Below, piece by piece: positions 1 through 8,969 of a DNA stretch of 64,000 bases; within the stretch, counting starts at the first letter, position 1, and the number at the start of each line of letters is the position of its first letter. The notes below the pieces were generated by a model that searched no databases, was not told the DNA's origin, and saw only the letters and a program-made list of their open reading frames with translations. The stretch lies in the NCBI RefSeq assembly GCF_000282035.1, contig NZ_AKKA01000087.1, positions 62,001-126,000 of the forward strand, in the 5' to 3' direction. Position numbers and translations under genes: made by a program. The stretch is from Rhizobium sp. CF122 (lineage in GTDB: Bacteria > Pseudomonadota > Alphaproteobacteria > Rhizobiales > Rhizobiaceae).

Positions 1-214
1 TAAATGTCTTGGGTCGAATTGCGTCCGACAGCTTGGTCCTGATTTTGTCAGTGAGCGCGCCCAGCCCCTCATCGAACACAAGGCGCTTGATCTGACGCGT
101 ACGACGGTTCAGCTGTGTGCGTGCTGTCGTCACGATCGCAATTGCCGACGCGAGGAGACTGACGCCCGAAAACTTCTTTGATGTAAGTGGCAATCGTGCC
201 GTCTCCGTGCCCAA
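1..214 (-). CDS. Possible 5' part of an unidentified gene, cut by the left edge
   Basis: A reading frame on the minus strand is open from about 258 to the edge of the window, closed upstream by an in-frame TGA near 260. The codons downstream of a candidate TTG start at 214 end mostly in G or C, like the clear genes nearby. The peptide includes a short hydrophobic stretch (LLASAIAIV) followed by a basic region (RTQLNRRTRQIKR). I do not recognise the family. A competing ATG-started frame overlaps it but stops at about 69 and has a less natural composition. Start and reality are both uncertain. Confidence 0.35.
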   Translation of the reverse strand, partial: MGTETARLPLTSKKFSGVSLLASAIAIVTTARTQLNRRTRQIKRLVFDEGLGALTDKIRTKLSDAIRPKTF

Positions 215-508
215 TGCGTTCTTTACGCTCGCCTGCCGCGACGGTGTCTTTCCGCCTGGTCAATTGCGTCTGCATGACCAATTTCAATCCTATTCTATAA
301 ATTACTTTCGCTACGCAATGTAAAACTGGCAAATTGATTTCACGCGTACTCCTTTCGATCTATCGAATACCGATTTTTGTTTTCTTTACTCGAAGGATAA
401 AAAAAGACTTCTTTGTCTTCAGTACATTGTTCAGCTGGGGGCGCGTTTTATGCTCGAGGTAAATGACGATCCGCTGGGATCAAGCGGTTGCTACGCGAGG
501 CGGATGCC
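215..508. other. Upstream region of the polysaccharide operon
   Basis: About 290 bases lie between the possible edge gene and the first acyltransferase. The stretch 300-460 is richer in A and T than its surroundings, as expected for a promoter region. A GAGG ribosome binding site at 497-500 precedes the ATG at 509. I could not assign a convincing -35/-10 pair and see no RNA gene here. Confidence 0.4.
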
Positions 509-1015
509 ATGATCGCACAAAGCGTAAGGCTGGGCGATGACGTCGTGATCCATCATCCAGATCTCGTAAATCTTTACGGCTGCTCGATCGGCCGGGGCTC
601 ACGCATCGGAACCTTTGTCGAGATCCAGAAGAACGCCTCAATCGCAGAAAACTGCAAGATCTCCAGCCACTCTTTCATCTGCGAAGGCGTCACCATCGAA
701 GACGGCGTCTTTGTAGGCCACGGCGTGATGTTCACCAACGATCTGCATCCACGTGCCGTCAATCTCGATGGCACCCTTCAATCCGACGCGGACTGGTCGG
801 TCGTGCCGACGCTCGTCAAGCGTTACGCCTCGATCGGCAGCAACGCGACCATCGTCGCCGGCATAACGATTGGCGAAGGCGCGCAGATTGGCGCAGGTGC
901 GGTCGTCACCAAGGACGTGCCTGCCTACGCAATTGTTGCCGGCGTACCGGCAAGAGTTATCGGCCGCGCAAAGGATGCGCCGCTCGAAGTCATTTCATCC
1001 GGGAGAGCAAGATGA
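509..1015 (+). CDS. Left-handed beta-helix N-acetyltransferase, WbpD-like
   Basis: The 168-residue protein consists almost wholly of hexapeptide repeats (for example GCSIGRGSRIG, GVTIEDGVFVG, IGSNATIVAGITIGEGAQIGAG), the hallmark of left-handed beta-helix acyltransferases. A GHGVMFTNDLHPRA segment resembles the active-site region of WbpD/WlbB enzymes, which acetylate the 3-amino group of UDP-GlcNAc(3NH2)A. A TTG at 488 is also in frame, but the ATG at 509 has GAGG at good spacing. The stop overlaps the next ATG (ATGA, 1012-1015). The oxidoreductase and aminotransferase that follow match the WbpB and WbpE steps, which supports the assignment; the exact sugar is inferred. Confidence 0.8.
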   Translation: MIAQSVRLGDDVVIHHPDLVNLYGCSIGRGSRIGTFVEIQKNASIAENCKISSHSFICEGVTIEDGVFVGHGVMFTNDLHPRAVNLDGTLQSDADWSVVPTLVKRYASIGSNATIVAGITIGEGAQIGAGAVVTKDVPAYAIVAGVPARVIGRAKDAPLEVISSGRAR

Positions 1016-2049
1016 TTGGGGTTGCTGTCGTCGGTTACGGGTATTGGGGGCCGAATCTGGTCCGCAATCTTGCAGAAACGCCGGGCGCAAAGCTTGTCTG
1101 GGTATGCGATCTCAAGAAGGATCGCCTTGCCGGCGTCCAGCTGCGCTATCCGACAGTCCAGATCACCGACGATTTCGACGAGGTGTTGCGTGATCCCCGC
1201 GTTGATGCCGTCGCCATCGCGACGCCGGTATCGGCTCACTACATGCTGGCGATGAAAGCCCTGATGGCCGGAAAACATGTGTTTGTTGAAAAGCCGATGG
1301 CGTCAACCTCCGAAGAGGCTCGCCGAATGGTGGATGAGGCGGCGCGCCGCCATCTTGTTCTCGCTGTCGACCACACCTTCATTCATACCGGCGCCGTCCG
1401 CAAGATGCGGGAAATCATCGAGAATGGTCTCGGAGAGATCTATTACTACGATTCCGTGCGCGTCAATCTCGGCCTGTTCCAGCATGATGTCAGCGTCATT
1501 TGGGATCTCGCCGTCCACGATCTGTCGATCATGGACTACGTCCTGCCGGAAAAGCCGGTGGCGGTGTCGGCGACGGGCATGGGTCACGTTGCCGGCGAGC
1601 CCGAGAACATCGCCTATCTGACGCTTTTCTTCGAGAGCAAGCTGATCGCCCACATCCACGTCAACTGGCTCGCACCCGTAAAGGTGCGCCGTACGCTGAT
1701 CGGCGGCAGCAGCAAGATGATCGTCTATGACGATCTGGAGCCAAGTGAGAAGATCAAGGTCTACGACAAGGGTATCACGCTCAACGGCAATCCGCAGTCG
1801 GACGGCGAGAAGGTCTACGACATGCGCGTAGGCTACCGCACCGGCGACATGTACGCCCCACAACTCGACATGACGGAAGCACTTGGCCGGGAGCTCAAGC
1901 AGTTTGTCGATTGTGTCATGACAAACAGCCAGCCGATTGCCGATGGCCATGCAGGACTGCGCGTCGTGCGCATTCTTGAAGCCGCCACCCAGTCGCTCGC
2001 ACAGCGCGGGCGTGTCATCGAACTCGAGCCGGCGAGGCTGATCGCATGA
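1012..2049 (+). CDS. Gfo/Idh/MocA-family NAD-dependent sugar oxidoreductase, WbpB-like
   Basis: The 345-residue protein has an N-terminal Rossmann fold with VGYGYWGPN near residue 8, the EKP motif (HVFVEKPM) near residue 93, and a conserved WDLAVHDLS segment near residue 165. These define the Gfo/Idh/MocA family. Placed between a WbpD-like acetyltransferase and a WbpE-like aminotransferase, it probably oxidises C3 of a UDP-N-acetylhexosamine or uronic acid to give the 3-keto substrate of the aminotransferase. It is translationally coupled by ATGA overlaps on both sides. The substrate itself is inferred from context. Confidence 0.82.
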   Translation: MIGVAVVGYGYWGPNLVRNLAETPGAKLVWVCDLKKDRLAGVQLRYPTVQITDDFDEVLRDPRVDAVAIATPVSAHYMLAMKALMAGKHVFVEKPMASTSEEARRMVDEAARRHLVLAVDHTFIHTGAVRKMREIIENGLGEIYYYDSVRVNLGLFQHDVSVIWDLAVHDLSIMDYVLPEKPVAVSATGMGHVAGEPENIAYLTLFFESKLIAHIHVNWLAPVKVRRTLIGGSSKMIVYDDLEPSEKIKVYDKGITLNGNPQSDGEKVYDMRVGYRTGDMYAPQLDMTEALGRELKQFVDCVMTNSQPIADGHAGLRVVRILEAATQSLAQRGRVIELEPARLIA

Positions 2050-3152
2050 TCCCCCTTCTCGACCTCAAGGCTCAGTATGCCTCTATCAAGAGCGAGGTCG
2101 AGCCCGCCGTGATGCGCGTGCTCGCCTCGGGCCATTATGTCCTCGGCGAGGAAGTCGCTCGCTTTGAGGACGAATTTGCGGTCTATTGCGATGCCAAGCA
2201 TGCGATCGCGGTCAACACCGGGACAAGCGCTTTGCATCTTGCCCTGCTTGCTGCCGGCGTAGGTCCAGGTGACGAGGTTATTACCGTTTCCTTCACGTTT
2301 GTCGCGACCGCATCCGCAGTCTGCTACACGGGCGCTCGTCCGGTCTTCGTTGATGTCGAGCCAGCGACGCTGACAATGGATCCGGCTAAGCTGGAAGCCG
2401 CGATAACACCGCGGACCAAGGCCATCATGCCCGTCCATCTTTATGGGCAGATGGCCGACATGGACGCAATCAAGTCTATCGCTGACAAGCATGGAATTGC
2501 GGTGATCGAAGACGCCTGCCAGGCCCATGGCGCCGAATATAAGGGACGGCGTGCGGGAAGCATCGGTGTGTCGAGCTGCTTCAGCTTTTACCCCGGCAAA
2601 AACCTCGGCGCCTGTGGCGAAGGTGGTATCGTCGTCACCAACGATGACGAACATGCCAAGAAAATCAGAATGTTGCGGGACTGGGGTCAGGAGCAGCGCT
2701 ATCACCACACGCTGAAGGGCTTCAACTACCGCATGGATGAGATCCAGGGCGCGATCCTGCGGATCAAGCTTCGACATCTCGAAGCCTGGACCGAAGCACG
2801 ACGGGTTCGTGCCGATCGCTATTCAACGCTTTTGGCCGATTCGCGCTCGGTGCGCGTTCCCGTTGTGATGATGGATCGCCGCCATGTCTACCACGTCTAC
2901 GCCGTGCGCAGCCGCGACCGTGAGCATCTGCAGCACTCGTTGCGGTCCGAGGGCATCCATACCGGGCTCCACTATCCGATCCCGATCCACCTGCAGAAAG
3001 CGCATGTTGATCTTGGGTATCGTGCCGGAGATCTCCCGGTATCGGAGGCCGCAGCGCGTGAGGTGCTCTCGCTGCCGATCTATCCGGAGCTGACATTGGA
3101 GCAAGTCGATCAGATTGCAGCTGCTGTGGAGCAGGACGCCTATGTCAGCTGA
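2046..3152 (+). CDS. DegT/DnrJ/EryC1-family sugar aminotransferase, WbpE-like
   Basis: The 368-residue protein is a PLP-dependent sugar aminotransferase. It shows the start motif IPLLDLKAQY, the NTGTSALHLAL cofactor region, the VIEDACQAHGA segment holding the PLP-contacting Asp, and SFYPGKNLGACGEGG with the Schiff-base Lys. The opening and length fit WbpE/FdtB-type enzymes that aminate 3-keto nucleotide sugars. The ATG overlaps the stop of the WbpB-like gene (2046-2049), so the two are probably coupled and act in sequence. Confidence 0.85.
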   Translation: MIPLLDLKAQYASIKSEVEPAVMRVLASGHYVLGEEVARFEDEFAVYCDAKHAIAVNTGTSALHLALLAAGVGPGDEVITVSFTFVATASAVCYTGARPVFVDVEPATLTMDPAKLEAAITPRTKAIMPVHLYGQMADMDAIKSIADKHGIAVIEDACQAHGAEYKGRRAGSIGVSSCFSFYPGKNLGACGEGGIVVTNDDEHAKKIRMLRDWGQEQRYHHTLKGFNYRMDEIQGAILRIKLRHLEAWTEARRVRADRYSTLLADSRSVRVPVVMMDRRHVYHVYAVRSRDREHLQHSLRSEGIHTGLHYPIPIHLQKAHVDLGYRAGDLPVSEAAAREVLSLPIYPELTLEQVDQIAAAVEQDAYVS

Positions 3153-3852
3153 CCCCGTCACCGGCGTGCGTCTTGTCCTGGCTGTCCATGGGCGCCAGCA
3201 AACCTCCGTGGACCCCGACTATGTCGTTCATCTGGCCGAAGAGTTGACGCGCTCCTATGGTACCGTGGGCCTCGTAGAACTCTACGCACGCTTCGCGACC
3301 GGCGACGGTTTTGTTGACAGTTTCATGCGCAAGGCGATCTGGAAAAGCCTGGCGCGCGCCTGTGGCAACGGCTTGCAGGTCGGCAGCGGCGCCGGTTTCA
3401 AACATCCGGAAACCTTCGAAATCGGCGACGGGGTTTTTATCGGCGCACAAGCCTACATTCAGGGCAGATTCGACGGCACGTGCCGCATCGGAAACAACGT
3501 CTGGATCGGCCCCCAGGCCTATTTTGATGCGCGTGACCTGGTGCTTGAGGATCATGTTGGGTGGGGGCCAGGCGCGAAGGTCCTGGGCTCAAGCCATACT
3601 GCAATGCCAGTCGATATGCCGATTATCCGCACCGACCTCGAAATCAAACCGGTCCGCATTGGCGCATGGGCAGACATCGGCACCAGTGCCACGATCCTTC
3701 CCGGCGTGACTGTCGGCAAAGGCGCAATTGTCGGCGCGGGTGCCGTTGTTGTTGACGATGTTGCCCCCTTCTCTGTCGTCGCCGGCGTTCCTGCAAAATT
3801 CCTCCGCTGGCGAACGGATCAGGATTCGAGCGGACCAAATTCGGAGTGTTAG
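3142..3852 (+). CDS. Second hexapeptide-repeat acyltransferase, LacA/WcaF-like
   Basis: The ATG at 3142 lies 11 bases inside the preceding gene and has GGAG upstream. It gives a 236-residue protein. After an alpha-helical N-terminal part of about 75 residues come hexapeptide repeats ending in ADIGTSATILPGVTVGKG and AGAVVVDDVAPFSVVAGVPAKF, the standard coil end of O-acetyltransferases such as WcaF and LacA. An SSHTAMPVDMPI segment supplies the likely catalytic His. It may acetylate the sugar made by this operon or the growing polysaccharide. The acceptor cannot be told from sequence. Confidence 0.78.
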   Translation: MSADPVTGVRLVLAVHGRQQTSVDPDYVVHLAEELTRSYGTVGLVELYARFATGDGFVDSFMRKAIWKSLARACGNGLQVGSGAGFKHPETFEIGDGVFIGAQAYIQGRFDGTCRIGNNVWIGPQAYFDARDLVLEDHVGWGPGAKVLGSSHTAMPVDMPIIRTDLEIKPVRIGAWADIGTSATILPGVTVGKGAIVGAGAVVVDDVAPFSVVAGVPAKFLRWRTDQDSSGPNSEC

Positions 3853-3855
3853 AGT

Positions 3856-4830
3856 ATGAAGGATAAGCGGATTTTGATCACCGGCGGTGCCGGTCTCATC
3901 GGCTCGCACATTGCCGATCTCGTCGCCCGCGAGGAACCCAAGGAAATAGTGATCCTGGACAATTTCGTCCGCGGCAGGCGTGAGAACCTGGCCGACGCCG
4001 TCAACCGGGCTCCCGTGACGATAGTCGAGGGCGACATCAGGGATCGCGCGCTTATCAAGGAAGTGAGCCAAGGCATCGATGTTGTCTTCCACCAGGCCGC
4101 CATTCGCATCACGCAGTGCGCCGAGGAACCGCGGCTTGCTTTTGATGTCCTGGCAGGCGGGACATTCGACGTGCTTGAAGCGGCGGTGCAGGCCGGGGTG
4201 TCGAAAGTTGTGGCCGCGTCCTCAGCGTCGGTCCTTGGACTGGCCGACACCTTCCCGACCACCGAGGAACATCACCCCTACAACAATCGTACCATCTATG
4301 GCGCCGCCAAAGCCTTCAACGAGGGTGTGCTGCGCAGCTTTGCGGAGATGTATGGCCTGCGCTACGTGGCGCTTCGCTACTTCAACGTCTACGGTCCGCG
4401 CATGGATGTCTACGGCGCCTACACGGAAGTTCTGATCCGCTGGATGGAACGCATTGCCGGCGGCTTGCCGCCGATCATCCTCGGGGACGGTACGCAGACG
4501 ATGGATTTCGTTCATGTGCACGACATCGCGCGGGCCAATCTGCTTGCCGCGAAATCCGATGTGACTGACGAAGTCTTCAACGTCGCAAGCGGCACCGAGA
4601 CGAGCTTGCGTGAGCTTGCAGCCCTGTTGACCAAGGTCATGGGCTCGTCGTTGGAGCCGCAATTCGGACCGGCGCGTAAAGTCAACGCCGTGCCGCGGCG
4701 CCTTGCCTCGACCGCCAAGGCCGAGAAGCTTCTTGGCTTCAGCTCAAAGGTGACAATGGAAGAGGGCCTGCGCGATCTCGTAGAGTGGTGGCGCCAGGAA
4801 AAGAGCCTGAACGCAGGAGAGGCAGCATGA
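3856..4830 (+). CDS. NAD-dependent epimerase/dehydratase of extended SDR type
   Basis: The 324-residue protein begins ILITGGAGLIGSHI, the nucleotide-binding glycine motif, and has the catalytic YGAAK (YxxxK) near residue 155 after an ASSASVLG Ser region. RYFNVYGPRM and DFVHVHDIARA are typical of UDP-glucose 4-epimerase-like and nucleotide-sugar dehydratase enzymes. It sits between an acyltransferase and an aminotransferase in the same operon, so it probably supplies an epimerised or keto nucleotide sugar to the following aminotransferase. The exact reaction is not determinable here. Confidence 0.83.
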   Translation: MKDKRILITGGAGLIGSHIADLVAREEPKEIVILDNFVRGRRENLADAVNRAPVTIVEGDIRDRALIKEVSQGIDVVFHQAAIRITQCAEEPRLAFDVLAGGTFDVLEAAVQAGVSKVVAASSASVLGLADTFPTTEEHHPYNNRTIYGAAKAFNEGVLRSFAEMYGLRYVALRYFNVYGPRMDVYGAYTEVLIRWMERIAGGLPPIILGDGTQTMDFVHVHDIARANLLAAKSDVTDEVFNVASGTETSLRELAALLTKVMGSSLEPQFGPARKVNAVPRRLASTAKAEKLLGFSSKVTMEEGLRDLVEWWRQEKSLNAGEAA

Positions 4831-6008
4831 ACCAGATCCCGGTTGCCAAGCCCGTCCTCGATGAGCAGGAGGTCGAGGCGGTTCGCCGCGTCATTCTGTC
4901 CGGTTGGGTTACACAAGGGCCAGAGGTCGCTGCCTTCGAAGAAGAGTTCGCCGATTTTGTCGGTGCCCGGCATGCATGTGCCGTTTCCAATTGCACGACC
5001 GCGCTTCACCTCGCCCTGAAGGCGGTCGGCGTCGAGGCCGGCGATGAAGTCATCACCGTTAGCCACACCTTCATCGCAACAGCAAATGCGATCCGCTATT
5101 GCGGTGCCGTGCCCGTCTTCGTCGATATCGAAAAAGACGGCTACAACATCGATCCCGACCTGATCGAGGCGGCCATCACGCCCCGTACCAAGGCCATCAT
5201 TTGCGTCCATCAGCTCGGAATGCCTTGCGATCTGCATCGCGTCGTTGCGATCGCGGCCCGTCATTCCATCCCCGTGATCGAGGATGCCGCTTGCGCCACC
5301 GGCAGCGAAATTCTCTGGAAGGGCCGCTGGGAAAAGATCGGCAAGCCCCACGGCGATATAGCCTGTTTTTCGTTTCATCCTCGCAAGGTGGTGACAACGG
5401 GTGACGGCGGCATGCTGACGACGGCCAATCCCGAGTATGATCGAAAGTTCCGCCTGTGGCGGCAACATGGAATGAGCGTCACCGATGCTGTGCGGCACGG
5501 TTCGAAGCAGGTTATTTTCGAGTCCTATCCCGAGCTTGGATACAATTATCGGATGACGGACATGCAGGCAGCCGTTGGCCGCGAGCAACTCAAGCGTTTG
5601 CCGGCGATCATTGTGCGTCGGCGCGAACTTGCGAGCCAGTATGCCGAACAGCTTTATGCAGCAGCGGGGGTTGCGCCGCCCATCGAGCCCTCGTGGGCGC
5701 GCAGCAATTGGCAGAGCTTCTGCTTGGGATTGTCACTAGATCTCGACCAGCATGACGTCATGCAGGAGTTGCTTGATCAGGGCGTCTCGACGAGACGCGG
5801 GATCATGAACATCCATCTTGAGGCCGCCTATGCCGAACCTGGCTCGCATCGCGTCGCGACGAGCCTGCAACAAAGTGTCCTGGCACAGCAGCATTCGATC
5901 ATTCTCCCGCTGTTTGTGCAGATGACGGCGAGCGAATTGACATCGGTTGCCGAGGCAGTGAAAGCGTCCGTTTGCGCGCCTGAATTGGCAATCGAACAGG
6001 TGGGTTGA
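4827..6008 (+). CDS. Second DegT/DnrJ/EryC1-family sugar aminotransferase
   Basis: The ATG at 4827 overlaps the epimerase stop (ATGA) and follows AGGAGA, so it is preferred to the upstream in-frame ATG at 4785. The 393-residue protein has IPVAKPVLDEQEVEAV at its start, SNCTTALHLAL, VIEDAACATGSE and a SFHPRKVVTTGDGG Schiff-base Lys motif. This resembles perosamine-synthase-like (RfbE/PerA) or PglE/PseC-type enzymes that aminate 4-keto sugars. With the epimerase just upstream it may form a second amino-sugar branch beside the Wbp-like set. It is the last gene of the plus-strand operon. Confidence 0.83.
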   Translation: MNQIPVAKPVLDEQEVEAVRRVILSGWVTQGPEVAAFEEEFADFVGARHACAVSNCTTALHLALKAVGVEAGDEVITVSHTFIATANAIRYCGAVPVFVDIEKDGYNIDPDLIEAAITPRTKAIICVHQLGMPCDLHRVVAIAARHSIPVIEDAACATGSEILWKGRWEKIGKPHGDIACFSFHPRKVVTTGDGGMLTTANPEYDRKFRLWRQHGMSVTDAVRHGSKQVIFESYPELGYNYRMTDMQAAVGREQLKRLPAIIVRRRELASQYAEQLYAAAGVAPPIEPSWARSNWQSFCLGLSLDLDQHDVMQELLDQGVSTRRGIMNIHLEAAYAEPGSHRVATSLQQSVLAQQHSIILPLFVQMTASELTSVAEAVKASVCAPELAIEQVG

Positions 6009-6090
6009 TCTTTCACGCTGTGTCTTGCCCAAAGTCTCAATCTCACTGGCCCGCATCCGCCAACCATCGAGATGGAGGGGCCGTGGATAT

Positions 6091-7659
6091 TTATGCACCC
6101 CGTATACTTTCAAGCAGCGGCCGAATTGCTTTCGGGAACATGTGTTGTGGAAGCAGACCAGCCAGCATCCTCAGCGAGAATAGACCAACCAGAATTGCGA
6201 TACACAGTCCAAGGCTTGTTGCTTGCCAGAGCGGCAAACACTGGAATGCGCCGAAGACAAGTGCCGATATCGGGAGATAGGCCGTAATTAATTTGCGATT
6301 GGCGGGTGACCAGCGGAAGTTCGTGAAGCGTCGCGCCACGCAATACATCAGGACGCTGTGCCAAACATAAAGGCCGAAGAAGGCAAGGCCAGCGCCTGCG
6401 GCGCCAAGTGCCGGCACACACAGCCACGCGAGTCCAACGTGAACGACGGCGGCAGCGACTTCTGACCAGAAGAAAATCGCTTTTGCACCCTTGGCGAGAA
6501 TAATGAATCCGATCGGCCAGGCCACAATGCGCAGCATCATTCCAAGGCAAATCCAGCGCAGAATATCGACCGCTCCCTGAAATGCAGAGGAGTAGAACAG
6601 CGCCATGACGGCCGGGGCAAGTGTTAGCGTCGCAATCAGGCCAGGACCGGCCAACAGGATGCTGACTTCAGTCTGTTCGTTGACCAGCCGGTTGCATTCT
6701 GCATTGTTCTCGCAGACGGCCGTGAGGCGCGGATAGAAGTCGGTGCCCATGGCCTGTAGGATGAAGCCCGCATAAAGCCCTCCCAGTGACCAGGCTGCTT
6801 GGTAAAGGCCGGCCGCATGCAATCCGCTCTCTGATGACACGATAAGGCGGATGGCATAGGCACTGCCCATGGTTAAAAAGCCACTCGCCATGAACACGAT
6901 GCCGAGCTTGAACAGCGCGCTGGTTTCCTGCAAGGCCCGTCGCGCAGTAACAGGGACGCGAGGTATATCAATCCTCCGGCTGAACCACCATGAGGCTACG
7001 AAGCTTGCGAAGGCTGCAGCTACCAGCGATATCGCAATTCCAGGCTCTCCGAAGAAGTAAATGATCGGCACCCCGACCACTACGCTGAAAAGGCCCCCAA
7101 GAACGCTCATCCAGGCAAGGCTGGAGATATCACGCATGCCCTGTATCAGCGCGGCTCTTCCTCCCGCTGCCACCTGAAAGAATACTGCTAGCGATAAGAG
7201 CATCACTCCAACGGTATGCTGGCGGGTACCGAAGGTAAATTGCGCAACAGGTTCCGAAAAGAGCAGTAAAAGGGCTGTTCCGACGAAGCCCAAAAGCAAG
7301 GAAACGCGGCGCAGCACCGCTACGACCTCGGCTATCTGCACAGTGTCTTTTGAATTGACAGCGGCAATCTGGCGAACACCGCTCGCATTGATGCCAAGCC
7401 CCGCCACGGTCTGTGAAATGTCTGCGATCGAACTATAAAGAGCCATCACTCCGATGCCCTCGGGCCCGAGAAGCAGCGCCATGGCTTTGTTTCGGATGAT
7501 GGAAAACATCACATTGATAACCGACGACCCGCCGATAAGCATCGTCGACTTGACTATCTGTAAGTAACTCTTGCTCCCGGTGCCGATGGGAGGGGTCATC
7601 TTTGACGGGCCTGGCGTCGGCTTTTCAACACGATCGTCGTTGTCGAGGTCGCTGATCAT
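6091..7659 (-). CDS. Wzx-like polysaccharide flippase
   Basis: The 522-residue integral membrane protein has about 12-14 hydrophobic segments beginning near residue 35. The early segment MLIGGSSVINVMFSIIRNKA followed by LLGPEGIGVMALYSS is typical of the O-antigen translocase branch of the MATE-like (PST/Wzx) superfamily. It would flip undecaprenyl-linked repeat units across the inner membrane. Its ATG overlaps the stop of the upstream export gene (ATGA at 7656-7659), so the two form a minus-strand operon converging on the sugar-biosynthesis operon. This fits a Wzx/Wzy-type pathway, though no Wzy is seen here. Confidence 0.85.
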   Translation of the reverse strand: MISDLDNDDRVEKPTPGPSKMTPPIGTGSKSYLQIVKSTMLIGGSSVINVMFSIIRNKAMALLLGPEGIGVMALYSSIADISQTVAGLGINASGVRQIAAVNSKDTVQIAEVVAVLRRVSLLLGFVGTALLLLFSEPVAQFTFGTRQHTVGVMLLSLAVFFQVAAGGRAALIQGMRDISSLAWMSVLGGLFSVVVGVPIIYFFGEPGIAISLVAAAFASFVASWWFSRRIDIPRVPVTARRALQETSALFKLGIVFMASGFLTMGSAYAIRLIVSSESGLHAAGLYQAAWSLGGLYAGFILQAMGTDFYPRLTAVCENNAECNRLVNEQTEVSILLAGPGLIATLTLAPAVMALFYSSAFQGAVDILRWICLGMMLRIVAWPIGFIILAKGAKAIFFWSEVAAAVVHVGLAWLCVPALGAAGAGLAFFGLYVWHSVLMYCVARRFTNFRWSPANRKLITAYLPISALVFGAFQCLPLWQATSLGLCIAILVGLFSLRMLAGLLPQHMFPKAIRPLLESIRGA

Positions 7660-8969
7660 TGGCTGATGTTGCGCGCAGTCGTTTCGGCCGCCTTCAGGGA
7701 ATTTGACGCGGAGGTTTGGGAGCCTGGCCGCAGGGTAACTTTCAGGACATCTCCAGGCATCATCGTGGTAGTTTCGGAGGCGTCGATTTCGTTGCTTTTT
7801 CCAGCAAGATTGCGAACGATGCTGAATGCGAGCTTCGGATCTTCATTGGGCCGCGCGGCGCTGCTGGATGACAGGCTGTCCATCAGCAGCTTCTGACTGG
7901 TATCTCTCTTCACTCGTAACTGTCCTATGGTCGCCCGCTCGGCCTGCAATTCCGAAGCAACTTCCGTCTGTCTTCTATCGTATAGACCCTCGAGATCTCG
8001 CGTTGCCTGACTTATGCTTTGGCGGGCCCGCATTATTGCAACCGTGAGATCAAGGCGGTCGTTTTGATAGCCTCTCATGACACGCTCGACCTCGGCCTGT
8101 CGCGTTGCAACGATAGCGCCCTTCTCAATGAGGGCAATCGTGCTGTCGAGCTGCTGTTGCACCGAGCCTATGTTCGCGTCCGTGCTTTTTACCTTCTCCT
8201 GCAGTACGTTGATTTCCTCTGACAGGAGGTCACGTAGTCCCGACAGTGATTTCGACTGTCTGGTCAGCTCATTTGCCCTGGCGGAGAATATTGCCTCTTC
8301 CTGCTTATAAATGGCAGCAGTCAACGGGTTCGCATTCGCGCCCTCTTGTCGGGATTGTAGGCTCTTTTCCCCGGCCATTTCCGCTTCCAGACGCTCGATT
8401 CTGGCCGTGCTGCGGATGATGGCGTCGTCGATTTCCTTTAGGTCGCCCACCAGTTTGGTAGTGTCCACCGAGTTTTGCGAACCAGCTGAGGCGCGCATTT
8501 GGCCGCCTCCCATTGCGAAGGCCTGCAGGACGGTGATGTCGGTGTGAAACGCATACTCACCGGGATTTGTAACATCGCCAACGACATAGATTGGTGGATA
8601 TTTGAGGATCTCGATAGTGGCGGCTGGCTCGTCGACAAGCCCGATCTTTTCCTTCAACTGCTTTGCAATGGCCGATGCCAGCGTTGCCTCATCCATGTTT
8701 CCAACGGAAACAGGTCCAAGCAGGGGGATCGATATCGTTCCTGCGTCCGAGACGGTATATTCGCCTCCGACCGTGGCCCATTGCTCGTAGCTCCCCTTGG
8801 TCGGCATCCACTGGACGAGTGTCAACCGGACCTTCGTGTTCGGAAGAAGTGGGCTGCCGCAAGCCGCGCCGACATTCAGGAAAACGAGTGCAGCAATCGC
8901 TGCGGCGGGAAGCCGCGCTAGTGGCCGTAAAAGGTTGCCGAAGCCCATCCTCAATATCAAATAGTGCAT
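7656..8969 (-). CDS. Outer-membrane polysaccharide export protein, ExoF-like
   Basis: I start at the ATG at 8969 because GGAAG precedes it at 7 bases; an upstream in-frame start at 9005 adds only 12 polar residues. The 437-residue product has an N-terminal hydrophobic export signal ending near GAACGSP. A Poly_export-type domain includes GGEYTVSDAGTISIPLLGPV, followed by an SLBB-like segment (YVVGDVTNPGEYAFH). Then comes a long coiled-coil region (about residues 160-370) rich in Glu, Arg and Leu. This is the rhizobial ExoF layout, the OPX partner of a chain-length protein. Confidence 0.8.
   Translation of the reverse strand: MHYLILRMGFGNLLRPLARLPAAAIAALVFLNVGAACGSPLLPNTKVRLTLVQWMPTKGSYEQWATVGGEYTVSDAGTISIPLLGPVSVGNMDEATLASAIAKQLKEKIGLVDEPAATIEILKYPPIYVVGDVTNPGEYAFHTDITVLQAFAMGGGQMRASAGSQNSVDTTKLVGDLKEIDDAIIRSTARIERLEAEMAGEKSLQSRQEGANANPLTAAIYKQEEAIFSARANELTRQSKSLSGLRDLLSEEINVLQEKVKSTDANIGSVQQQLDSTIALIEKGAIVATRQAEVERVMRGYQNDRLDLTVAIMRARQSISQATRDLEGLYDRRQTEVASELQAERATIGQLRVKRDTSQKLLMDSLSSSSAARPNEDPKLAFSIVRNLAGKSNEIDASETTTMMPGDVLKVTLRPGSQTSASNSLKAAETTARNISQ

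Noticed and set aside
6051-6083. GGCCC / GGGCC stem with inner CCAT/ATGG between the convergent sugar and flippase genes
   Set aside because: The stem is interrupted by a large loop and has no T-run, so I do not call it a terminator.
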